This document shows, piece after piece, positions 55,997 through 64,000 of a stretch of 64,000 nucleotides of DNA. The notes under the pieces are model-generated. The model made no database searches and was not told the DNA's origin. It worked only from the letters and a program-made list of their open reading frames with translations. The position numbers were made by a program, and so were the translations under genes. Within the stretch, counting starts at the first letter, position 1. Each line of letters begins with the position of its first letter. Where the stretch lies: contig NZ_JACWIJ010000002.1 of the NCBI RefSeq assembly GCF_017811175.1, positions 1,798,001 to 1,862,000 of the forward strand, given 5' to 3'. Origin of the DNA: Melaminivora jejuensis (GTDB taxonomy: Bacteria > Pseudomonadota > Gammaproteobacteria > Burkholderiales > Burkholderiaceae_C).

Positions 55997-58338
55997 AACG
56001 CGATCAAAGCGCCCTGCAACCCGCGCTGCCGGCAGCGGCCACGGCTCCCGCCGTAGGCCAGTCACACGCACATGAAAGCGCCCGCGCCCAGGTGGCCGGC
56101 AACGCCCACTACATCGACGACCTGCCCGAACTGCGCGGCACCCTGTTCGCCGCGCCGGTCATGAGTCCGGTGGCGCATGGCCGCGTCAACGGCCTGGATG
56201 CCGGCGCTGCGCTGGCCCTGCCCGGCGTGCATGGCCTGGTGCTGGCCAGCGACATCCCGGGCCAGGGCGTCTTTCCGACAGCGGCGCGCGACGAGGCCAT
56301 CCTGGCGGGTGAAGTGGTGCAGCACGTCGGCCAGGTCGTGGCCCTGGTGGTGGCCGATTCGGTCATGGCCGCGCGCCGCGCAGCACGCGCCGTGCAGCTG
56401 GACATCACGCCGCTGCCGGCCATCCTGTCGGTGCAGGAGGCGCTGGCCGCGCAAAGCTTTGTGCTGCCGCCGGTACACGTGCGCCGGGGCGACGCCCAGG
56501 CCGCCCTGGCGCAGTCCGCGCACCGGCTGCAGGGCCGCTTCGAGACCGGCGGGCAGGAGCATTTCTACCTGGAAGGCCAGATCGCCTACGCCCTGCCGCT
56601 GGAGCAGGGCCAGTGGTGCATCCATTCGAGCAACCAGCACCCCGGCGAGGTGCAGCACTGGGTGGCGCACGCCCTGGGTATCGACAGCCACGCCGTGCGC
56701 GTGGAGTGCCGGCGCATGGGCGGCGGCTTTGGCGGCAAGGAGACGCAGGCCGGCCATATGGCGGTGTGGGCGGCGCTGGCGGCGCGCAAGTTCGGCCGCC
56801 CGGTCAAGCTGCGCCTGGATCGCGACGACGACTTCATGGTCACCGGCAAGCGCCACCCCTTCGCCTACGAGTACGACGTGGGCTTCGACGCCAGCGGGCG
56901 CATCACTGGACTGCAGCTGCTGATGGCGGTCGACTGCGGGCACAGCGCCGACCTGTCGGGCGCGGTGGCCGACCGTGCGGTGTTCCACTGCGACAACGCC
57001 TATTTTCTGGAGCACGTCGAGATCGCCTCCTACCGCTGCAAGACCCACCGGCAAAGCCACACGGCGTTTCGCGGCTTCGGCGGGCCGCAGGGCGTGATCG
57101 CCATCGAGACCATCCTGGGCGACATCGCCCGGCACCTGGGACTGGACGCGCTGGACGTGCGCCTGGCCAACCTCTACGGCGAGAGCGAGCGCAACGTCAC
57201 GCACTACCAGATGCCGGTCGAGGACAACATCCTGCACCGCCTGATCCCGCAGCTCGAACGCGATGCGCGCTACCGCGAGCGCCAGCAGGCGATTGCCGCC
57301 TGGAACGTGGGCAATCCCGCCTTCAAGCGCGGCCTGGCCCTCACGCCGGTCAAATTCGGCATCAGCTTCACGGCCACGCTATTCAACCAGGCCGGTGCGC
57401 TGGTACACGTCTATACCGATGGCAGCGTGCAGGTCAACCACGGCGGCACCGAGATGGGCCAGGGCCTGAACACCAAGGTGGCGCAGATCGTCGCCGACGA
57501 GCTGGGCGTGCCGCTCTCGCTCGTCATGGTCACGGCAGCCGACACCAGCAAGGTGCCCAACGCCAGCGCCACTGCGGCGTCCAGCGGCACCGACCTCAAT
57601 GGCCGCGCCGCGCAATACGCCGCCGCCACCGTGCGCAGCAATCTGGCGGCCTTCGTCGCCGGGCTGGATCGCTGCGGCGCCGGCGCCGTGCGCTTCGAGG
57701 GCGGGCAGGTCATTTCGCCGCACGCCACGCGCTCGTGGCGCGAAGTGGTCATCGCCGCCTATGCCAACCGCATCCAGCTGTGGAGCGACGGCTTTTATCG
57801 CACGCCCAAGATCCACTACGACAAGACCACGCTCACGGGCCGGCCCTTCTTCTACTTTGCCTATGGCGCGGCCTGCACCGAGGTCGCCATCGACACCCGC
57901 ACCGGCGAGAGCCGCGTGCTGGCCATCGACATCCTGCACGACGTGGGCCGCAGCCTGAACCCGGCGATTGACATCGGCCAGATCGAGGGCGGCTTCATCC
58001 AGGGCATGGGCTGGCTGACCACCGAGGAGCTGGTCTGGGATGGCAAGGGGCGCCTGGCCACGCACGCGCCCAGCACCTACAAGATCCCGGCCACGGGCGA
58101 CGTGCCCGCGCACTTCAACGTGGCGCTGTGGCCCGAGGCCAACCGCGAGGACAACGTCGGCGGCAGCAAGGCCGTGGGCGAGCCGCCCTTCATGCTGGCC
58201 GTAAGCGTGTACGAGGCGCTGCGCCACGCCGTGGCCGCAGCGCGCGATGAGCAGGGCAACGCAGGGCGCGAGCGCATCGCCCTGAAAGCGCCAGCGACTG
58301 CCGAGAACGTGCTGCGTGCGCTGGGTCGCCTGGCCTGA
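55993..58338 (+). CDS. xdhB: Xanthine dehydrogenase molybdopterin-binding subunit
   Basis: 781 residues. After an Ala/Pro-rich start, the xanthine oxidase fold runs from about residue 30. Landmarks: GGQEHFYLEGQ, MGGGFGGKETQ (molybdopterin contact), FRGFGGPQGV (with the substrate-contacting Arg), GGTEMGQGLNTKVAQI, NASATAASSGTDLNG, and GSKAVGEPPFMLA with the catalytic Glu. It hydroxylates hypoxanthine and xanthine to urate. The stop-start overlap with xdhA ensures equal amounts. The usual third gene xdhC, which inserts the sulfurated cofactor, is not beside it and is not in this window. Confidence 0.97.
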
Positions 58339-58345
58339 TGGACAA

Positions 58346-58406
58346 GCATCAAAACAGCCTGAAACCCTTTGCTGGCAAGCGCTGAAAGCTATTTAAAAAA
58401 TAGCAA
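58346..58406 (+). repeat. Dispersed ~55-bp repeat, copy 10, intergenic
   Basis: AACAGCCTGAAACCCTTTGC, then TGGCAAGCGCTGAAAGCTA and TTTAAAAAATAGC is a close match to the consensus. It lies between the convergent xdhB and GGDEF genes. Confidence 0.92.
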
Positions 58407-58449
58407 ATCACGCCTGCTGCGGGCATTTGCACAACGCCCCAGCGGGCCT

Positions 58450-60696
58450 TCAAGGCATGACCCGCCGCACCTCGACCCGGTTGCGCCCGGCGCGCTTGGC
58501 GGCGTAGCAGGCCATGTCGGCGGCGTGCAAAAGCGGCGCCACGTCGCGCAATCCGGTGGGCAGCGGCACCAGGCCGATGCTCAGGCCCAGCGTGAAGCTG
58601 CGCCCGCCATAGGACGGCTCCCAGGCCTGCACGGCGGCGCGCAGCTGCTCGGCCACGGCCTGGCCGCGTGCCGTGGTGGCGCCGGGCAGCACCACGGCGA
58701 ATTCATCCCCGCCCAGGCGCGCCGCCCAGCCCATCTGGCGCACCTCGGATTCGAGCAGCCGCGCCAGGTGGCGCAGCACGTCGTCGCCAGCAGCATGGCC
58801 CGCCAGATCGTTGACCACGGCAAAGTGATCCAGGTCGAGAAACATCAGCACGCCGCTGCCCTCCTCGCCATACAGCACCGGCGCCTGCACTGGAGCGCCG
58901 GGCAGTGCCGGCTGCGGGCGGGCGGCGCGCGATGCCAGCAGGGCCTGCAGCCGCTGCTCGAAGGCGGCGCGGTGCGGCAGCAGCGTCAGCTCGTCATGCT
59001 CGCCCCGCCAGGCCGGCTGCTGGCGCGCATCGCGCACCGCCGTGCAATCTTCCAGCATCCACACCGTGCCGGCCTGCGGGTTGCTGGCATGGATGGGCTG
59101 GCCCTGGGCGCGCACCCACTGCACGCCGCCGTCGCGGCGCAGCAGCGGCAACTCGCCATCGAACACGCCATGCGCGGCGAACTGGGTGCGCACGTGGCGC
59201 GCCATGCGGTCGGTCTCGCCGCTGGCCGGCGCCAGCAGATCAAGCAGATCGCGCCCGTGCAGCTCGGCAGGCGTGTAGTCCAGCAGGCGACAGGCCTGCA
59301 GGCTGACCACCTCAACGCGCTCGGCGCAGGTCACGGCGATGCCCAGCGGCACATGCGCCAGCACCGCCTGCAACTGGCGCATCAGCGCCTGCGAGTCCTG
59401 CTGCTGCAGGCGCCGGTGCTCCAGCAGCCGGGTGCAGATGCGCACCACGTCGTCCACCTCGCCGGGCGAGCGCGGCCAGCCCGGCCAGCCAGCCCTCGGG
59501 CCGGCCACCGCCAGCCCCTCGCTGTCGAGCAGCCACCTGGCGCGCCGGCGCAGGTGCGCCAGGGGCCGCGCCAGCCAGACCATGGCCAGCAGCGCCAGGG
59601 CGCAGGTGGCCAGCGTGGCGCCCGCCGCCAGCCGCCAGGCGCGGCGCTGCGCGCCCTGCACCGGCGCCAGCAGCGCGCCGGCCTCGCTCACGCGCGCCAC
59701 CATCCAGCCGGGCATGGGCACGCTGGCCAGGCTGACCACGTGGCCGGAGTACAGCTCGGTCATGTCCTCGCTGGCCGTCAGCGGCTTGCCCCGGCTGCGC
59801 CAGCGCTCGTAGGCCTCAGCCAGGCCGGGCTCGTCACGCACATGGCCCAGCACGCGCGCGGCATCCGGGTGCGACAGGATGACGCCCTCGCGCGTGAACA
59901 CCACCAGGCGCGACTCGGGCCGCGCCGGCAGCGCCAGCGAGTGCGGCAGCAGGCCCTGCGACTGCAGGCGCAGCGCCCCGGCCAGCGCGCCGATGACCCG
60001 GCCCTCGCCACGCAGCAGCGGCTGGGTGAACATGACACGCGCCTCCTGGGCGCTGGCGCCCATCAGCTCGGACACCAGCGGCTTGCCATCGACCAGGGTG
60101 CGGCGCAGCTGGTCGCGCTCGGCCGGCTCCAGTTCCGAGGCCTGTTCAAGCTGGCCATAGCGCAGGTTGACGCTCAATTGCCCGTCCTTGCGCGCCACCT
60201 GCATGGCATCGAAGAAGCGCACCGCCGGCAGGCCCTGCTGCAGCAGCCACTCCAGCGACGCGGGCGACTCCAGCATCTGCGGCGTGATGCCCTCGGCCAC
60301 GGTGGCCAGCACTTTCTGGCTTTGCTCGATCTTGCTGGCCAGCAGGCGCGCCACCAGCTCGACTTCATCGCCCTGCTGCACCAGCAGACGCTGCATGGCG
60401 TCCTGCGCCGTGGCGCGCCCCACCAGCCAGCCGGCCAGGGCGCCGGCGGCCAGTACGGCCAGTGCCGTCACCAGCAGCAGCTTGCGCACCAGCGGGCCGG
60501 GGAGCCAGCCGGACAGATCGCCCTCGCGTTCATGCTCGATGGACTGCGCCCCGGGTGTCCCGGGCGCCGGTGGCAGGCCCGGTGCTGGTGCTGTTGTGGG
60601 TGTGCCTGCGGCGGGCCGGGCCGCAGCCGTGCCGGGCGCCTGCTGCTGCACGAACAGCCGCCCCCGCAGGGCCGTCGCCTGGTCGGGCGGCGTCAT
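58450..60696 (-). CDS. Membrane diguanylate cyclase with dCACHE and PAS sensors
   Basis: 748 residues from MTPPDQATALRGRLF. A 65-residue Ala/Pro-rich cytoplasmic start is followed by a membrane helix (about 70-92), a dCACHE-size periplasmic sensor (about 95-335), a second helix (about 350-372), a HAMP-like stretch, PAS (about 440-545) and GGDEF (about 575-745) with intact RLGGDEF near residue 663. The usual DPLTGLPNR entry to GGDEF is DELTLLPHR here, which changes a loop but not the active site. The inhibitory-site RxxD pattern is not obvious. It should make c-di-GMP in response to a periplasmic ligand. It is convergent with xdhB and shows no partner gene. Confidence 0.9.
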   Translation of the reverse strand: MTPPDQATALRGRLFVQQQAPGTAAARPAAGTPTTAPAPGLPPAPGTPGAQSIEHEREGDLSGWLPGPLVRKLLLVTALAVLAAGALAGWLVGRATAQDAMQRLLVQQGDEVELVARLLASKIEQSQKVLATVAEGITPQMLESPASLEWLLQQGLPAVRFFDAMQVARKDGQLSVNLRYGQLEQASELEPAERDQLRRTLVDGKPLVSELMGASAQEARVMFTQPLLRGEGRVIGALAGALRLQSQGLLPHSLALPARPESRLVVFTREGVILSHPDAARVLGHVRDEPGLAEAYERWRSRGKPLTASEDMTELYSGHVVSLASVPMPGWMVARVSEAGALLAPVQGAQRRAWRLAAGATLATCALALLAMVWLARPLAHLRRRARWLLDSEGLAVAGPRAGWPGWPRSPGEVDDVVRICTRLLEHRRLQQQDSQALMRQLQAVLAHVPLGIAVTCAERVEVVSLQACRLLDYTPAELHGRDLLDLLAPASGETDRMARHVRTQFAAHGVFDGELPLLRRDGGVQWVRAQGQPIHASNPQAGTVWMLEDCTAVRDARQQPAWRGEHDELTLLPHRAAFEQRLQALLASRAARPQPALPGAPVQAPVLYGEEGSGVLMFLDLDHFAVVNDLAGHAAGDDVLRHLARLLESEVRQMGWAARLGGDEFAVVLPGATTARGQAVAEQLRAAVQAWEPSYGGRSFTLGLSIGLVPLPTGLRDVAPLLHAADMACYAAKRAGRNRVEVRRVMP

Positions 60697-60937
60697 GGCC
60701 GCTCCGCAACGCAAGCGGCCAGGATGGGGGAAGGCGGTGGGGGCAGAGCATGGCAATTGCTGGGCCGGGTACCGCCCACTGACAGGCAGGGCACCCGGAC
60801 AGGCAATATACGCAGCCCCTTGCCCGGCAGATTTGGGGAACAACCCTCAAAGCCCGGCAGGAAAACCCTGACAGGACAGGCGCCGCGTGTGCAGCACGCG
60901 CGGGGCCGGCTGTCCGGCCTGGAGCGTGCCGGCGCCC

Positions 60938-61561
60938 CTACACCCCGGCCATCAGGCGCAGCGCGTGCGGCTGGGGCAGATTCAGCACGTTGCCGGAGCC
61001 GGCGATCAAGCCATGCTCGCGCAGGCTGCGCAGCACGCGCGAGAAGGTCTCGGGGGCGATGCCCAGCTGCGCCGCGATCAGGCGCTTGCGCTGCTGCAGC
61101 GTCACGCGCAGGCTGCCGTCCTCGCCCCCCTGGGCGTGCTGCAGCAGCCACTGCGCGCAGCGCACCTGGGCGTCCTGCGCCAGGCGGCTGACGGCCAACT
61201 CGGTCTGGCGGCAGTAGCCGGTGGCCATGTCGCGCAGCAGGATCTGCGCCGCTTCGGGCAGTTGCTCCAGATTGCGGCGAAAGTCCTCCAGCGGCACGCG
61301 GCGCAGCCGCACCGCCGTGTCGGCCACCATGTCCACGGCGCAGGGCTGGTCGAGCAGCGCCGTGGCGGCGTCCAGCCAGAACGGCCCCTCGACCGAGCCG
61401 AGCTGGTGGCGCAGCACGCCGTCCTCGCGCACGCCCAGCAGCACCCGGCCACTATCCAGATACAGCACGCTGGCGGGCTGCTGGTGGCGTTGGCGCAGCA
61501 CCTCTCCGGCCGCAGCAATCTCGAAGTGCAGGTCTGGATTGGGACAAGGCGTGGCAAACAT
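60938..61561 (-). CDS. Crp/Fnr-family transcriptional regulator
   Basis: 207 residues. The N-terminal cyclic-nucleotide-binding-like barrel (about 10-120) lacks the N-terminal Cys cluster of FNR, so it would not carry that [4Fe-4S] cluster; one Cys at residue 6 is isolated. The C-terminal HTH (about 135-205) has a recognition helix with PETFSRVLRSLRE, and the Glu, Ser and Arg at the positions that read TTGA half-sites in FNR are conserved. An FNR-like box is 36 bases upstream of its own start, and a related one controls nor. It is divergent from a porin gene. A Dnr-type NO or haem sensor is a reasonable guess. Confidence 0.87.
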   Translation of the reverse strand: MFATPCPNPDLHFEIAAAGEVLRQRHQQPASVLYLDSGRVLLGVREDGVLRHQLGSVEGPFWLDAATALLDQPCAVDMVADTAVRLRRVPLEDFRRNLEQLPEAAQILLRDMATGYCRQTELAVSRLAQDAQVRCAQWLLQHAQGGEDGSLRVTLQQRKRLIAAQLGIAPETFSRVLRSLREHGLIAGSGNVLNLPQPHALRLMAGV

Positions 61562-61596
61562 GGCTGCAAATGTGCCGCCACAGGTTTTTTCGTGCT

Positions 61597-61610
61597 TTGA
61601 GCGAAGTCAA
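61597..61610. promoter_or_regulatory. FNR/Dnr-type box between the Crp/Fnr gene and the porin gene
   Basis: TTGAGCGAAGTCAA, a TTGAN-N4-NTCAA dyad with perfect outer TTGA/TCAA arms. It lies 36 bases before the regulator start, so autoregulation is possible, and 100 bases before the porin start on the other strand. Confidence 0.65.
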
Positions 61611-61709
61611 AGGCACACATGCAACAGCACCGGCACAGGCCTTCGCACACAATAGCCGGGCGCACGCGCGCCCTATCACCCATCATCAGGAACCAAGAGG
61701 ATGCCACCC

Positions 61710-62735
61710 ATGAAACATCGCCAACTGCTTGCCATCGCCATTGCCAGCGTGTGCGCCAGCGCCGCCCATGCCCAGAGCACGGTTCAGCTGTCGGGCACGA
61801 CCGACGTCTATGTCGGCTCCATGCGCATGGCCGGCGATGCAGGTCGGCGCACCGTGGTCAACAGCGGCGGCATGACCACCTCGTGGTTCGGCTTCACCGG
61901 CAGCGAAGACCTGGGCGGCGGCCTCAAGGCCGGCTTTGCCCTGACCTCCTTCATCCAGGTGGACGACGGTACGCAAGGGCGCTTCCCAGGCGACACTTTC
62001 TTCTCGCGCGATGCCAACGTCAGCCTGTCGGGCAGCTTCGGCACGCTGCGCCTGGGCCGCTGGATGGCGCCCAACTTCCTGCCCTCGGTGCTGGCCAACC
62101 CGATGGGCGACTCGTTCACCTTCGCGCCGCTGATCGTGCATATGAACGTGCCGCTGTTCAACGGCTCGGGCTGGCAAGCCACCACGCCGTCGGATACCGG
62201 CTGGAGCAACCAGATCGCCTACTCCACGCCCGACATCAACGGCTTCAAGGCCAACTTGCAGTACCAGTTCGGCGAGCAGCCCGGCGACAACGGCAAGAAG
62301 AACGTCGGCGCCAACTTCTTCTACTTCGGCGGCCCGCTGCTGCTGACCGGCTACTACGAGCGCGACCAGATCAGCAACCCCGGCCAGGGCGCGTATTTCG
62401 GCACCACCAAGAAGGACTGGATGCTGGGCGCAGCCTATGACTTCCAGGTCGCCAAGCCCTACCTGACCTACGGCCAGACCAAGGCCGACAACGCACCGGG
62501 CCGCGCCAAGACACTGCAGATCGGCGTGTCGGCCCCGCTGGGCGCGGGCAAGGTGCTGGCCTCGTGGGCCAAGACCGATCTGTCGGCCAGCGACATCAAC
62601 CGCAAGACGCTGACCGTGGGCTACGACTACAACCTGTCCAAGCGCACCGATGTCTATGCCATGCTGATGAATGACAAGATCACCCACCAAAGCTCGGGCT
62701 CCAGCTTCGGCGTGGGCATCCGCCATCGCTTCTGA
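61710..62735 (+). CDS. Gram-negative trimeric porin (betaproteobacterial type)
   Basis: 341 residues. A signal peptide (MKHRQLLAIAIASVCASAAHA-Q) is followed by a beta-barrel starting STVQLSGTTDVYVG, with GFTGSEDLGGGLKAGFALTS near residue 60 and the final strand ending in FGVGIRHRF, a terminal Phe as required for outer-membrane insertion. The ATG at 61710 is preferred to one nine bases upstream because an AGAGG then lies nine bases away. It should form a trimer for small-solute diffusion. The divergent Crp/Fnr gene shares the upstream region with its FNR-like box. Confidence 0.94.
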   Translation: MKHRQLLAIAIASVCASAAHAQSTVQLSGTTDVYVGSMRMAGDAGRRTVVNSGGMTTSWFGFTGSEDLGGGLKAGFALTSFIQVDDGTQGRFPGDTFFSRDANVSLSGSFGTLRLGRWMAPNFLPSVLANPMGDSFTFAPLIVHMNVPLFNGSGWQATTPSDTGWSNQIAYSTPDINGFKANLQYQFGEQPGDNGKKNVGANFFYFGGPLLLTGYYERDQISNPGQGAYFGTTKKDWMLGAAYDFQVAKPYLTYGQTKADNAPGRAKTLQIGVSAPLGAGKVLASWAKTDLSASDINRKTLTVGYDYNLSKRTDVYAMLMNDKITHQSSGSSFGVGIRHRF

Positions 62736-62756
62736 GCCCCGGCGGCCCCGCCCAAG

Positions 62757-62782
62757 GCACGCGCCCGGCGCGTGCTTTTTTT
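62757..62782 (+). terminator. Terminator after the porin gene
   Basis: GCACGCG-CCCGG-CGCGTGC followed by seven T residues. Confidence 0.92.
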
Positions 62783-62784
62783 AT

Positions 62785-62849
62785 GATGAAATACCCCTCA
62801 AAACCAATACCAGCAAGCGCTGACAGCTATATCTTACATAGCGATAAAG
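62785..62849 (+). repeat. Dispersed ~55-bp repeat, copy 11, intergenic
   Basis: GAAATACCCCTCAAAACCAA, then CAGCAAGCGCTGACAGCTA and TATCTTACATAGC is a good copy between the porin terminator and the HIT gene start; the latter may use it as promoter region. Confidence 0.9.
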
Positions 62850-62867
62850 CAATGAAAGGACTGCCCC

Positions 62868-63314
62868 ATGCCGATGTTTGTTGACACCTCGCCGCCCGGC
62901 CAGTGCATCTTTTGCCGCCTGGTGGCGCGCGACATCCCGGCGGCCATCGTGCATGAGGACGAGCTGACCATCGCCTTCATGGATCTGGGCCAGGTCACGC
63001 CCGGTCATGTGCTGGTAGCCAGCCGCCGCCATGCCGTGACGCTGACCGATCTGACGCCCGAAGAAGCCGGCGCCGTGATGCAGACTGCGCAGCGCGTGGC
63101 GCGTGCTGTGCAGGCCGCATTCGACCCGGCCGGCCTGACGCTGCTGCAGGCCAACGGCGCCGTGGGCGGGCAGACCGTGGGGCACTTCCACATCCACGTC
63201 GTACCGCGCCACGCGGACGACGGCATCGCCCTGAGCTGGCCGCGCAAGGAGCCCGGCGCCCAGGTGCTGGCCGACTACGCCGCCCGCCTGCGCGCGGCCC
63301 TGGCCGAGCTGTGA
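62868..63314 (+). CDS. HIT-family (HINT-like) nucleotide hydrolase
   Basis: 148 residues. The histidine triad is in GHFHIHVVPR (about 104-113), after an N-terminal CIFCRLVARDIPAAIVHED typical of the HINT branch, where the two Cys may bind zinc in some members. It hydrolyses nucleoside phosphoramidates or dinucleotide phosphates. The ATG at 62868 follows AAAGGA; a second ATG two codons on is possible. The following transporter gene may overlap its stop (GTGA), so the two could be co-translated. Confidence 0.92.
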   Translation: MPMFVDTSPPGQCIFCRLVARDIPAAIVHEDELTIAFMDLGQVTPGHVLVASRRHAVTLTDLTPEEAGAVMQTAQRVARAVQAAFDPAGLTLLQANGAVGGQTVGHFHIHVVPRHADDGIALSWPRKEPGAQVLADYAARLRAALAEL

Positions 63315-63373
63315 GCGGCGCGGAAAACAGCCCCCTGCCCCGGCGTGCCAAAGCCGCGCCCGGCCCCGATCCC

Positions 63374-64000
63374 ATGCCTGCCAAGACCCTGACCGCCAGC
63401 GCCCACCCCGGCAGCGCCGGCACCCCGGCGCCCCCGCTGCCGCCCGGCCTGGCCGTGCTGCTGCTGGCGCTGCTGATGAGCATCCAGCCGGTCACCACCG
63501 ACCTGTACCTGCCGGCGCTGCCGGCGCTCACGCGCAGCCTGGGCGCGCCGGTGTCGGCGGGCCAGCTCACGCTGTCGGCGCTGCTGCTGGCCTTCGGCAG
63601 CTCGCAACTGCTGTGGGGGCCGCTGTCGGATCGCTTCGGGCGCCGGCCCATCCTGCTCATCGGCCTGGCGCTGTACGTGCTGGCCTCGGTGGGCAGCGCG
63701 CTGGCCCCCGACATGGCGCTGCTGGTGCTGTGGCGCACGCTGCAGGGTGCGGCCATGGGCGCGGCCGTCATGTGTGCGCGCGCCATGGTGCGCGACCTAT
63801 ACACGCCGCTGGCCGGCGCGCGCGCCATGTCGCGCGCACTGACCGGGCTGGGCATCATCGCCTGCCTGTGCGCGCCCATCGGCGGCGCGCTGACCGAAGC
63901 GCTGGGCTGGCGCGCGGCGCTGCTGGCGCTCACGGCGTATGGCTGCGCCACGCTGTTCATGGTCTGGCGCCACATGCCCGAGACCCTGGCGCAGCCCAAC
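63374..64000 (+). CDS. Bcr/CflA-type MFS drug transporter, 5' part
   Basis: Runs off the window; 209 codons are present. A Pro/Ala-rich start is followed by helix 1 (LAVLLLALLMSIQPVTTDLY), the MFS loop motif GPLSDRFGRRP between helices 2 and 3, and QGAAMGAAVMCARAMVRDLY, the helix-4 to 5 signature of the Bcr/CflA group, which exports drugs or metabolites. Start at ATG 63374 is the safe choice; a GTG at 63311 overlapping the HIT stop would add 21 residues without changing the helices. Confidence 0.9.
   Translation, partial: MPAKTLTASAHPGSAGTPAPPLPPGLAVLLLALLMSIQPVTTDLYLPALPALTRSLGAPVSAGQLTLSALLLAFGSSQLLWGPLSDRFGRRPILLIGLALYVLASVGSALAPDMALLVLWRTLQGAAMGAAVMCARAMVRDLYTPLAGARAMSRALTGLGIIACLCAPIGGALTEALGWRAALLALTAYGCATLFMVWRHMPETLAQPN

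Overview
The window is GC-rich, gene-dense bacterial DNA with no rRNA, tRNA, insertion sequence, phage or CRISPR array that I can see. Protein sequences (FlhD/FlhC, AhpC/AhpF, NorCBQD, trimeric porin, DUF3422, TrpRS with a C-terminal extension) and a dispersed AT-rich repeat fit a betaproteobacterium of the order Burkholderiales, most likely family Comamonadaceae (Acidovorax/Alicycliphilus/Diaphorobacter-like). The family is inferred from memory of such genomes, not from a search.

Layout. 0-8 kb: end of a YceH-like gene, a two-subunit acyl-CoA dehydrogenase, an HNH protein, then ribF-ileS-lspA. 8-21 kb: a chemoreceptor, a Na/Pi cotransporter, a bile-acid-symporter-like protein, a frameshifted quinone oxidoreductase, an EamA exporter, a TRAP-type binding protein coupled to a GGDEF/EAL protein, a divergent SDR, a PHP phosphatase and a YciO-like protein. 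21-27 kb: nitric oxide reductase locus norC-norB-norQ-norD on the minus strand, preceded by a 39-codon membrane ORF and a Dnr/FNR-type box. 27-34 kb: M50 protease, trpS fused to a DUF1508-like domain, and a three-gene signalling operon (response regulator, LysM-FecR protein, CHASE2 histidine kinase). 34-40 kb: an accessory, stress-flavoured stretch with a Gly/Tyr/Gln-rich disordered protein, several unrecognised small genes, a YhdF-type SDR, a KGG-repeat protein with Asn/Ser-rich flanks, a frameshifted nuclease and a hemerythrin-like protein. 40-45 kb: ahpC-ahpF, bacterioferritin and flhDC. 45-58 kb: purine locus with a deaminase, DUF3422, a BmpA-type nucleoside ABC transporter with two tandem binding proteins, a LysR regulator and xdhAB. 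58-64 kb: GGDEF protein, Crp/Fnr regulator with its own FNR-like box, porin, HIT protein and the start of a Bcr/CflA transporter.

How the genes may work together. The ABC transporter would import purine nucleosides or bases, the deaminase would convert adenine or adenosine, and xanthine dehydrogenase would oxidise the product, with the LysR protein as likely controller. The nor operon and the Crp/Fnr gene carry matching operator-like sites, so this regulator is a candidate NO or oxygen switch. Peroxide defence (ahpCF) and iron storage (bfr) are divergent around palindromes resembling OxyR sites.

The most distinctive non-gene signal is a dispersed repeat of about 55 bp. There are eleven copies here: seven intergenic, one overlapping the 3' end of a LysR gene and three lying in frame inside genes (acyl-CoA dehydrogenase, ileS, xdhA). 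Two genes (quinone oxidoreductase, nuclease) are each broken by a single missing base in a C/G run. That is either real decay or a consensus error.
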